Source: Beroe forskalii
Taxonomy: Eukaryota; Ctenophora; Nuda; Beroida; Beroidae
Length of the DNA stretch: 64,000 bases
Assembly: GCA_011033025.1 (NCBI GenBank)
Contig: WFMF01000071.1
Span: 496,001 to 560,000 of the forward strand
Direction of reading: 5' to 3'
Shown: positions 21,801-33,600 of the stretch, piece after piece
Layout: each line of letters starts with the position of its first letter
How positions within the stretch are numbered: the stretch's first letter is position 1
The notes under the pieces: model-generated
Told to the model about the DNA's origin: nothing
The model's database searches: none
Seen by the model: only the letters and a program-made list of their open reading frames with translations
Made by a program: the position numbers and the translations under genes

Positions 21801-23788
21801 CTTCTCTCTCTCGTCATATGTAGAATATACCAGGGCTGGTCACGTGATTATTCAGCCAGGATCACGTGATATTGGTTAGACTATCTCAGTCCAGAGTCAT
21901 GTGACCTGATGATCTGATCACGTGATCAAGTCTCCCGGGGTCTACGTTTAGAGGCAGCACTAACCCAATGCCAGCAATGTACCTTGATCGTTACCGAAGC
22001 TTGTCCAATATAATGACGATAATAATAATGTACTCATTATCGATTATTACAACGACAATCATTTGTATTAGAATTAGTATTCGGTCAATAATAATTATAA
22101 TTAACGTTAGTTAGGGTGCACACTATACTCACAGTATTTACGCAGTGCGATTAGTGAACTCACTAAGTTACCAGACATTATACCTTTACGTGATTTATCA
22201 ACATTATTATTGTTGTTGTTAATATTGTGCATTGTTTGATCTTAACAAGCCCTAAGTAGTCAACATACTTACTCTTTGTTATGTATATTTACCATTGTGT
22301 ACACCATCAAGGGAATAATTTAAGGCAACCCTTGATTTGCACTGAGTAGGCTTGTATTGTTATGGTGATATGTAGTTGTGTTGTCATGGAGATTCCTTGG
22401 TTTCCAAAGCAACGCATACTTTCCCTCACTCACTCACGTATGATTTTCCTACACACGTACAATTTGATTTGCTCAGGATTCCTCCTATTTTCCCACTTCT
22501 CCTTCTTCTACGTTTGGGTTGTGTGGCTGTGTGGATAATGCGGCATTTAATTGAAGAATTAACCCCTAACACCACCTCTTGCAACCCTATCCGTGAGCAT
22601 GAAGGTTTAGCGACCTAATTCACAGGATTTTAATCCTGGTATCGGGGCAACTAAATTGACGGCGTAATTCTATTTTAGAAGTTTAATCTAAAATGTCGCA
22701 ATTTTGTCGCAGTACAGACCTCATTAAGCCGCAATACTGACTTACTGAGCTTCGTTATGCTCATTAAGTCGCGATATTTCTCACTAAGTTGCAACACTAC
22801 TCACAGAAAGCAAGCCTCGTAAGACCTCCATCTTTTGCAGGGTGTAATACGAGCTGTAGAATTATTATTACCCTGAGATTTGCCACCTTCAATCATTGCC
22901 ACGCCAAAAATGGATCAATTATACCACCTCGAAATAAAACTGTGTGAACTTTGGGCACCTTTAATTATGCAAAAGTCAAAATTATGTTATATCACTTCGT
23001 AGTTTACACTGAAGTAATACTTCATGAATCGTTACACAAAACTGGTTAACATAGTCAATGAGGGACGTTAAGTGTGAATGTGTAATTCTTGGATTGCAAA
23101 GCATGCTGTCCTAGCAAGAATGAACCTAGAAAATTCCAATCAACAGTTTTTGCAAATTTTTGGCGAAACAGGGTGCGGTTGGCTCATGAATAAAAATAAT
23201 CCAGCAAATTTTTCTCTATTCCAAGGAGAATTCGAATGATCATTCAACACCTAAAGTTCGGGTTTTCTTCATCACGAACCATTTCGAAATTTTCCAACAT
23301 ATTCATTATTCAAGAGGTATATTTCCACCACACCAGCTGTGCCAAGTGGAGAATTCTCAGTCTCTCAGCCTGTCTGATGAGTCTGTCTGCCAGTTCCTCT
23401 GGCTAATAAAGTAATAATAATTTTGGCTGTGAATTCTCTGAAAGAGTTCCTGTCTGTAATCTTTTCTGTAATATTACAATCCTGTCTGCATTCATTTCAG
23501 CCAAATGAAAGATAATGTCAAAGAGTCCTTTCCATTTTTCCATTTAAGGAATCCTATCTGTCTTCTTTTCTGTCCTCAGTATACCACTATAAGAATGTCC
23601 CCTTTTTCTGCCCCACTTTCCTCCCCCAGCTAAAGTCCCATTGTCCACCCCTCACCCTCTCCCCCCAGCAAACCCCAGCTAACTCCAGCTAACCTCCCTC
23701 TCCCCCAGCTAACCCCAGCTAACCCTAAACCCTCCCTCCCTCCTCAGCTAAACCCTGCTAACCCCAGCTAACTCTCCTCCCTCCCCAG
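18861..23788. other. Intron or intergenic region
   Basis: Contains an AGTCTAG-rich simple stretch (19245-19320), a copy of the CRE/GATA motif (20874-20915), degenerate tandem copies of a TCATTAAGTCGCAATA-like unit (22700-22800), and a CCCAGCTAACC-type minisatellite (23625-23785) ending at the next exon's acceptor. No gene is recognised. Confidence 0.45.
23625..23788 (+). repeat. Minisatellite forming the acceptor region of an exon
   Basis: Degenerate units of CCCCAGCTAACCC run directly up to the 3' splice site CTCCCCAG at 23781-23788. Each unit therefore contains a CAG that could mimic the acceptor. Confidence 0.6.
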
Positions 23789-24009
23789 CTAAAGTCCGAC
23801 AGAAGGAACTGGACCTGGCTCGTAACGGTGAGATGCACAAGCAGCTCCAGTGTCGAGAATGGCAGCTCCGGGCTGTCTGCGACAACATCCATCCGCCGTG
23901 TTTCCGGACCCTGGTGGTCGGCGGCGCCCACACCATGTTCGACCTGTCCGGAACGCTGGCGGAGGCCTTCGGGTGGAGCATCGCGCAGTACAACTACCGG
24001 AGTGGACAG
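23789..24009 (+). CDS. CUB-type gene, upstream exon of unknown domain
   Basis: This 221-nt exon is bounded by CTCCCCAG and CAG|GTTGGT. The translation includes KVRQKELDLARNGEMHKQ, CREWQLRAVCDNIHPPCFRT, LVVGGAHTMFDLSGTL and AFGWSIAQYNYRSGQ, an uninterrupted, well-composed protein segment with strongly GC-ending codons. I do not recognise the domain. Two or three Cys suggest an extracellular fold, in line with the CUB exons downstream on the same strand. It starts two bases into a codon and ends at phase 0. The next recognised exon (27541) needs one carried base, so either a small exon is missing between them or another donor is used. Confidence 0.72.
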
Positions 24010-27000
24010 GTTGGTTTTTACTTTGCTATTCTCGGAAATGGTATTTACATCTCGCTTTTTATATTCTGCTCACGAGCTGTTGTTTATCCGTCAATTTCTA
24101 ATGATGAACGAGCAAGAGAAGTAAGTGGTTGATCAGAGAGTGATGTCATTATCAGAATAGTTTCGAATGCCGATGTCTGAAAATACGAAGAGACGGGCCT
24201 ATTGGGTCCATTTTAGGATACTTCCAGAGGGATGTATCCGGTTTTGGCTCGCAGCCCAAAGGGTTCGGTTCCAAACCAATATGGATCCAATCAGGCAAAC
24301 TTCTATGCATTATATTTATAGACACCGATGAAAACGTTCCGATAAAACACCTAAATTTGTTGTGCTCGACACCCTGATCCAAATATCCGTGAAGGAAGTC
24401 CATTCTTCCATTGTTTACCAACCACCTTCATATCGATTGTTTTTCGCATTTCCACAGTTGGACCATTCTTAGCTAACTGCGTTATGTGTTTGTGGTGTAT
24501 TGTGCGTGGTACTAGGTATATCTTATTATTACGGTGAATGTGTGTACTGGTTAACTTTAAAAGTTACGCCTGACTGAGCCCATGCCATATACACATTATA
24601 TAGATTAGTTATATGTATTACAATGTTATTAATTAGAACGCATCACTGATCAGCCGGCACGATTGAAATCTGACTGAATGATATAGACCCTGCGCGCACA
24701 ACACATTGCGGAATACCGTCATCAGTTTACCACTTAAAGCTCAGATAATGATGTCATTTCGACTCTCAGCCGTCACTTGATCACATGCCAAAATTATAAA
24801 CCTTTTCCCAGCATTTCTTGACCTGCCCCTCCCTCGTACGGTCTCTATACCTGTAGTGCTAATAATGTTACAGCTACTTTCTTCCTCAAAAAACCAGCAA
24901 TCACTCCTCATATCGCTAGATAAGGGCCCAATCATTCCGTTTATGGCATAAAATGGATATTTTTCATCGCGTCCACGCGAACACACGAAGCTTTACCCTC
25001 ATCTGTATCTAGTTGTTGAAAAACGCAAGTCCTTGAGCAGCTCGTAGGTCGTAGGTTAAAGATCATTACTTCAAATTTCGCCTTAAGCCCTGCCTAAGTA
25101 TACTTAGCACTCGGTATATATGTCGGCTCATCTATATATCATTTTCCTGTGAACAAGTGAAAAATCATTGCCATTTTCATGATACCTCGGCTACAAATCG
25201 AGGAAGAATTACAGGACTGCCAAACAAAAGAATCCAATATAGCGTGCGCAATATAAGCCGTTTACCGTATCGTTTTCTATTCTAATTCCATGTTCCTTTT
25301 GTACGGTTGCTCAAAAGAATTCCTCAAATTCCTGACAGCAACCTAACTTGTTGCTATTTACCAAAGTTTAGTACTGCAGCTAAACCGAACTTCACCCCAT
25401 TTTTCATCGATGGTTGGGAACTTTTAAAAACATCAAATATATTATATAGTCCGCATTATTAGAGCGACCCCTGAAACGAGTCCGGAACTTGGAATTCTAA
25501 TCGTTTGTCTCCCTCTTTTAGATGCTATTATATCTTTAGAGATCTGACAACTTACTAAGCCTTCCAGTCTGTTAATTATATTTCTCTGATGATTATTAAG
25601 GCTTCTTCTATAAATTTCAGTGCATCTTTCGGGTGTTTATCTGTTAAGGCGTACTCAGATGCCCAATTATAAGCAGGAGTTTATAGCTACTCAGTAAGCT
25701 GTAATTGTCAGGCAGATCGAACCCGGTCAGTTAATTGTTGCAACTTCTAATGGGAGAAATGTAGCCAATTATATTTCAGGGAACAATAATTCCTGGCTCC
25801 TACTTCGTGACATCCGATGGGCTGACAGTGGGTGGAGCACGACACAAGCCTTGCTTACTGGAGAGGAAAGTAAAGGTAACAGACCCCCTCTCCTTTCTAA
25901 ACCCTGTAAATAGGTAGACTCTGGAGCCCGCGCGTGTGATTCGCGGCTCACTGAGAACTACAGCCGGGATCTGGTTAGCTCTTACCGATATGTAATAAGC
26001 GGTGGTATTATCTAACTTGTTTCTTTGAGCGAGAGGGGTGGCTAGGGCGCGTTGCTAGGCGACGGGCGATAACTAATAAGTGTCGGTATATTACTTTATT
26101 AGGGTTAAGCTGGTAGGCGTACAGCTGACTCGCACAAACTCGTTTTGTATGCCTCTAAATATTGAACAATGTAACATTTTCGAGCATCTAATTTTGTAAA
26201 ATCTGCAACAAGTGCCCTGCTCGTTGAACAATAGTAGTAAATGGAGACTATGTCATAATGGCTGCGCTTAGACTTTTATTGTATCAAACTAACACTTGCT
26301 TCGGGACAATTTCCAATTATGTTACAAAAAGCAAAAATTTGGGTTAAATCTTGATCTATCTATGTAATTTTCCACTTATGAGAATTTAATTACCCATGTA
26401 GAACTTTGGGAGCGTGTAATTCAGGAGAAAGATATGCTTCCCAGACCTCGAATCCACTTTATTTCTGAACCAATGATTTTCAAATGCAAGGGTCAACGAG
26501 TTCGCCAAAACTTGGGGAAATAACCTCTGCTCAAGATTTATTCATCTAACCGACTATTGAGATGAGGAAAATTTTCCTTCTGTCCCTGAATACGTCTTTA
26601 ACGAAAATTTAAAACTTTCTTCAGAGAAAACTCCGATATTCGTAAAAACCTCCCAATAAATTTCCAAAGAATCATCACATATATTCACATACTGCGTACT
26701 CATTACAGTAAAATTACATTGAATTTGAATAATATGACATCTCTCAGAACATAGAACTGCTAGGACACCTGTTTTCGGTCTGTTAGGGTGCAAATTTTCT
26801 GGCTCTTCTCGACCTTTCGAAACAGTGCTGGCGTGGAGAATTCAAAAGAACCATTTTACGTATAGTTGGGATGGCTGCGAAGTGTGAAGATTGAAAATTT
26901 CTTTTATTTAATGTTTAAATAGAAATTTTATTTCAATATTAAGCGATCATCAAGGCCATACCAAATTTTATCAAATCACCAAAGTGTTGAAAGCTTGATT

Positions 27001-27540
27001 TCGCAAGCAATATCGATAAAGTGCTCATGCGATAACGAACAAATTACAAATCAAAACACAAGGCGAGTCATCATTATTTGTACTTGCATGGGCGATAATT
27101 GTCCAATCGTCAGAAGAATCACACGGCTTTATTTTCCAGGTTGTCCATTTATTCCCCACAACGAACGATTGGGCGTGTTGGAAACTTGGTGATTGGTCTT
27201 TCAACATTCGAGTGGACGGTGAGAACCGATTAGTGATTTTATTCATTCGTCCACAATTTGTTTCAATTCAACATAACTCACTTTCTGACAAATCTCCTAC
27301 AGCCCCAATCATACCCTAACTTCAATGTTCAAACTCTGTTCGGTACTACCTATCCGTTAACTCTCAGTTCCCACCTTCCCTTTTCCCTGCCATGACCCCC
27401 TCTAACCCCTCCTTCAACGAAGTACAGAAATACAAGCACGGGAAGTTACCGATGCCTCGGTCATGTCCTAATCCCCTGTCCCAGACATACCCATACCCCC
27501 GGACGCTTTCTAAACCGTCCTCTAAACCGTCCTCCTTCAG
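24010..27540 (+). other. Intron of the CUB-type gene
   Basis: AT-rich, with two CRE/GATA motif copies (24140-24178 inverted, 24716-24760 direct). Just before the next exon, at about 27405-27460, lies a partial duplicate of that exon (AAGCACGGGAAGTTACCGAT shared) without a proper acceptor. Confidence 0.6.
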
Positions 27541-27674
27541 GTATCACGAAGTACAAGCACGGGAAGTTACCGATGCCCCGGTGTGTGGACGGTGACAGGT
27601 CGCTGTTACCGCTCACTATCTGTCCTACCCCGCAAGCGCTGAAAGAAGTCCACAAACTACTATCTGACCCATCG
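27541..27674 (+). CDS. CUB-type gene, second recognised exon
   Basis: A 134-nt exon between TCCTTCAG and TCG|GTGAGT. It reads ITKYKHGKLPMPRCVDGD, RSLLPLTICPTPQALKEV and HKLLSDPS. It is open in only this frame with consensus splice sites and GC-ending codons. It ends at phase 0 and therefore joins exon 35568-35681 in frame. The encoded domain is not recognised. A truncated near-copy lies 130 bases upstream in the intron. Confidence 0.72.
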
Positions 27675-30600
27675 GTGAGTCTTTTTTTAATTTATTTTTT
27701 CAATTTTCTGTGCTTTTTTTGCTTTGCATATTTCCTTCATTCAGTTTTCGGCAGAATTGGTTTTTGAGTGAAAACAGGCTGAAGATTTTGAGCATTTTTT
27801 GATAGCTTGACACGCATTTTGATCCTTTGGAGAGTATGGATAAGGCTGAAATCTACTATATAGGTTATCCTTATTGAAATTTCCTAAGCTATCACAAATT
27901 AGGCTGAGTTCAGTCACGGTAGTGTTGTCCGCATGTTATGTTTTCTCCGAAAGAAAGCTGATAATATAGTTCACACTCGGTCGCTCTTACAACTGTGAGA
28001 TGTACAGTTTTACAACTTAGCTGTGACAGTCTTCTCTCAACTTCCAATTATAAACATGAATCTCGGTGTGGGAGCTGAGACGATTACACGTCATCAGCGC
28101 ACTGCTTTAATCCCTGATAATGATGTCATCATCTGCTGTCTATGTGACATGAGGCTGGAATCTATATGTGAGTGTGTGAGAGAGAAAAGTAAATATTATA
28201 TCAACTCAGCGTGTTTTAACAATATATATTGAATAACATAATCCACGTAGTCATTCTAGTGTTACCTGTACCGTGGATTATTGGTACACAGGGAAGTACC
28301 TCAAATCATGAAATCGGAATAATTTTTTGTACCAAAAATGAAACTTGGATTCATTAACTTCAGTAGCAGGGTATTTTCATATTTTCATTTGTATTTTGTA
28401 CCGAAAATGAAACTTGGATTCATTATTTACTAGGGGTATTTCCATTAATTGTACTTGACCAGATCCCGTAAAATGCTGAAATTTTGGGCAAATATCCAAT
28501 CACAAGTCTGCAATGCTCCGATCCTATCCATTTTTTACAATTTATCTCCCGATTTTCTGAGTGCTTGTTCAGGAAGTTTGTGTAGGAATGTGTGTGTGAG
28601 TTTTTCTGTTTGCCTTTGTGTGTACCCTCCTTTTTGTGTGTGATAGCGACACAAAGGAACATATATTAAGTTGAATGAGAAGTAGGTGATGTTTCGTCAG
28701 CAATTCGCCATTATAAACCCTGATAATGACGTCATATTCACTCAACTATTTTTCCTACCCGCGCGGCATTCTCCACAGGATATATCTAATTAATCGTGAC
28801 TGCCTGACTGTGTTGTTTTTTGTTGATTGTAATTCTATTGTTGGAGCTGTGTAATCAGTGAAGCATGTCAGTCAAAGGAAGGTGCGATATTTCGAGTGTG
28901 GGAGTTTGTCTGTTTGTTTGTTCGAGTGTGTGAGTCCGTCTGTTTGTTTCTCCCTCCGTGAGAGATCGTCTGGGTTTCGGTGGTATGTGAAGTGTTGTAA
29001 AATATTATTATATGCAACTTCCACCCCACTTCCACCGGTGGGGTGATAAGGTAAAAACCTTACAAAGTATAACCTTCATGATAAGTGTTATAGTAGACAA
29101 TCCACTTTTGATTTTACCTACTAGGTCATGGTTGGTGCCAACTCATTCCTGTCGACGTTTGCGTCTGGAAACATAGTCTGAGCGTTTCTCGCTTGAGAGA
29201 TGATCCGTCTAAAGTGATGTCATTATCATAGTTCCTAACGGTCAATTGATGAACTCATACCGCCCCTTCTAACTTTGTAAAATATGTGTTGCTGTTAATT
29301 TAATTAGCAGTTAAATGGGTACAAATCTTTCACACGATGCGTTATACGGCTTATCGCACCGATACATGAATTAAAATTAATGAGAAACGATATATTTCTC
29401 TTTATGTTTGAGAGTAGAACAAGGCAATAATTTGACAATTGCATTAATAGTCGCCACTGTTCATTTAACTGTCAGTACCTACCATTCCTCCCGTACTTTA
29501 TCAGTTACTGTCTGCTACTAAACGCGGCAACCCAAAAATAGCCGGTTTAACTTACCACTTGGCACTGTGATAATGATGTCATCGTTGCCTTCTCTTTTTA
29601 TTCTCCCAGAGCTTCCATGATTAAAATGCACCACAGTCACTGCACCCCTGTGTAAAACACGGCTCCGGGAATTGTTCAGCGTATATCGTAATTAGCACCT
29701 ATCAACTCATCAATTTAAATATATCTTCGATAAAACTCCCAGACAAGCTCTCATTAAAAACATATCAATTTAGAATCATTGTTTTTATTGTTTTATGGTG
29801 TAAGATATAATTTTTTCACATCTGGCACATGTTTGAAATTTACGCGAGACAATACGAGGGCTGGGCGTGCGGTCATCTGTTTTACAAGGAAAAGGCGAAT
29901 GATAGTGACGTCATTTTCAAGTATTATAATGATGTATCGTTGCTATCGATTCGTCTATTTTAGTGCACTAGACGTCTTGAGAAGCTGATATATCAACTGG
30001 AAACCGCACGCCGCCATGCAATGATAGTCACGTGACTGTATTGTCCCACTCCCATTGGTCAGTGTTTCTTATCTGGTCCTCTGATTGGATCATTTCACCT
30101 TCTCACGAGTGTCGAATGTTTCGGAATACTGGCCAGACGTACGAGTGAAGTTTGCAGTTGGTTTAGGTGTGTCGCTAAAATCGAGGGTAGAATGGCGGAA
30201 TGAAGATGGTAGAGTGATTGGTCATTGGACGGCAGACTGAAGTGGGTTTTAATTTAACAGTTTTGACGATGAAACGTTGGTATATTCAGAAACAAGATGA
30301 AGGGTCTTGAAATTGATATATCCAACGGCCAACCGCTTTAAAATTCCCTGGAATCTTCTAATCTTGTTCATAGCTGCTAAATTTCACGACTAGACCAAAT
30401 TTAAAATCATAAATACCCTCCGAGTCCTTCATATTACGTGTATTGGTGTGATTTAGTGATTAAAAAGTGACTGGTTCGATGCACATGAGGGAACCACTGG
30501 GAACAATTGAGCAATTCCCCAATTCATATTACGACGCTGCGAACAAATAAATATGCCGATCGACGGAATAAATTTACCATCCTACACCATGATTATGACA

Positions 30601-33600
30601 TCCCTCGCCAGTGCCTAGCTTTTGTGCCCTGACCTCTTTGCTGTGACTGATGCGTCTGAATTGTCACTTTGTGTCTTCCCCGAATTTTGTCCCCCGCCGT
30701 GGCCCTTGTACCGCTACCTTGGCATTGTGACAGAATATAGTGGTCTCACTCCCCCTGCAGATAGTCATGTCCCCGGCCATTGAATATAAATCAGAAAATT
30801 TAATTTCGCGTATTTTAGCTGCAAATAATAATATATATAATAATAATCGAGGGGATGATGGTGATAATAATCCAGTGCCGATTATCTGGTGTAATTGTTG
30901 TAACTGACTTGTATCTGGTGCTCTGTGGGCACGTACCTCGGGTGCACATGTTACAGTAACCGTGGTTGGGAAGGTATATATACCTCTGGTTTGGGGGTTG
31001 TAACCCGCGGATAGATGGCTGAGAAGTGACGTCATTATCAGGGCTTAAAGTGGTGAATTGATGACGTGAAAGTTGCGTCTTCTGCTCCCGAGAACTCGGA
31101 TTTAGTACACGGGGTGGCTCCGCCAGAATGTGTCCCGCAATTACAAACAATATCACCCCCGCTAAATCGCACGTCTACTCCCTTCTAAAACGCACATGCT
31201 CCGCTCTAACTACCGATCAGCCAATCAGAGCGCGTCCCGGGTGGTCATGTGACACACAATGGTTACTATGTATGAATGGCATTGTGCGGGTCATGTGACA
31301 CACGGGCGCACGCATTTGGTGGTGTCAAATCGTCCACCAATCACTGGGCAGATATAGGTTTCAATCCCTCCTAAAACAGTGTCATATCGGGTGCCGTGAT
31401 TTGACTGAAATTTTGTAACTATATTTTTTGTAAACACGATGCACATATTGGAGTATATGATAGTTTTTGAATTATATAGGTGGCTGGAATTGATTTCACT
31501 GTCATGGTTTAGCTAAATCAATTGGTGACGTAAGACGGGCTACTTTTCTTAGGTGTCAAAAAGACAGACAATGGTAAACGCGCCAGTTGTTAATCTGCAC
31601 TACACGTATAATATAGAGGGGGAACCACCTGGCCAGCCAAGCCTATACGCCACGCAACAGAAATAGGCGGGTAGGATGACGTCATTATCATATCATGATG
31701 TAGTGAGTTGATGACGTTGAACCGCGCGCGGCGTTTAGAACCATATGATAAATTGTAGTGCGTAATTATTGGTGCTGTGAGAACTCCAATGGATAGCTCA
31801 GTGTAGCCAGCTGAGGGGAGAAAAGTAGATGGCTTTGTTAAAAATATTTAGGAGAACAATGAATTTGGATCAGTTCATTCATTATTAACAAATTTCTTTT
31901 AGTTGTGCTTCAATCAAAAGGGAGAAAATAAAATAGCAGTAACTTGTCAAGAATTAACGATGTAACAGTCTTATTTGCACAATGATAGAAATAGTAAACT
32001 GATGAATGTAACTGCCTGGCTTCAGGTGAAATTTGTTTTATAGCATCATTTTGACTTTAATCTCTTCTCTCAGCTAAATAATAAAATGAAATGCCATTTC
32101 CTGAGGAAAAATGTAAGGAAAATTACATCAACAATCAGCACGTTCAAATAAACGACAGGAAAACTAAATGATCACTTTCCGTCTTTCCAGGATAAGGTCA
32201 CTTTCCAGGATAAGGTTACTCTCCGGTACTTTCCAGATTAATCACGATTCATCTGTTTTTGGCCTTATCCCTGATTACCTCCAAGGTTTTATAATGGTGT
32301 TGTTTGTGGCTCGGTGTGTTTTAAATAAGCCTAGGAGGTGTTATACATATCGGAGGTTTTTCCTCCCTCTTGTGGTTGTGAACGTGTGAATGTGGTTACG
32401 TGTGTCACTTCTTAACCTTTACTCTTCCCTAAGATCGCGTCTCCTGGGCAGGGTGATTTTTTAACAAAAAACGGTGGTGTTTGCGCGCCTCACACTTCCT
32501 TTCAACAATAGGGGTCACGTGGTACGTATCACGTGACACCCTCTCGTATTGCCATGACAACCACTCTCTGACACGTGACATGGGCACTCTGCGTCGTGCT
32601 CAAATTTTCACACTTCCGAAGTGAAAATGAGCTTTTTTATTAACGTCGGAGCTAGTGAAAACTCTAATACGTGTGTGTTCTACTGTTATTATTATTATTA
32701 TTTTTATCATACTGTGAATCAAGGTTTAAAATCTAATTAGTAAATATTATCATGGGTTTGATGTGATAACAGGTGATATAATAGATTATGTGAGTGAGCT
32801 GTGAAACAAAATAAAAATAGATCTAAATAATCTCTGCTATCTCTCTCAATGGAGTTGATCTTATTTTAGCTTTTTTTCTGACATAAAGACTTCCCATGTA
32901 AGCCAGAAACCGTCAATATAACACCTGCGGATTCGAACACTATCCAAACACAAAGATACTGAAGGTGGTCAGTTGACCTGGGGTCCTTTTCGAAACGGAT
33001 GTAAATCAAAATTGCAGTCCATGTTTGCAATTAACTTTTTGCTTAAGTCAGTTTTTGACTTACGTTCCGGGAATGAAGTATGGACCCCAGGAGATATCAA
33101 CAAAACTTCTCAGCTCCTTCTTCTTCAACGCCGTCCCATGAATCGGGCGTTACGTTCGCGGCCCTCAAAGTGAGGCGTTATTTTGTTTAATGCTGTGTAC
33201 TCATAATTCATATGCGAGCAGTAATCCTGAGAATTACTGTCCCCCATTATTTCCTATCTGGGGATGGGAAATGGGAACGTCTGTCAAGATCTACTGTAGT
33301 GTAACTTTCACAGAGTGCTAGCCTTTCATGGAAAGTTCATTGCCGCCTAATATGTGATCATGTATTTGCACTGTACCTCCTTTTAGAAATCTTGTTACAG
33401 ATGATCCATCATTCAAGTATATGAGCCACGGTTGCCATTAGCCAAAGCTTCACTATGAATTCTGACCCATGCCTGAATTATTGTGTCAATTATAATGGGA
33501 TTTTTCACTATTGCAAACACTTACAATTGGAGTCAACGAAAATGCCCATCCCAATCGGGATCATGGGCAATGGCGCCATCATAAATTCTATCTGACACAT

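Noticed and set aside
30815-31156. A 113-codon minus-strand frame also present in copy B (57529-57918)
   Set aside because: Preserved only because the segment is duplicated; differing end frames and low-complexity Ile-rich tail. It overlaps one copy of the recurrent motif, which explains its best-looking part.
28086-31720. Recurrent motif as C/D box snoRNAs
   Set aside because: TGATGA-like strings occur, but there is no consistent D box, terminal stem or spacing among copies.
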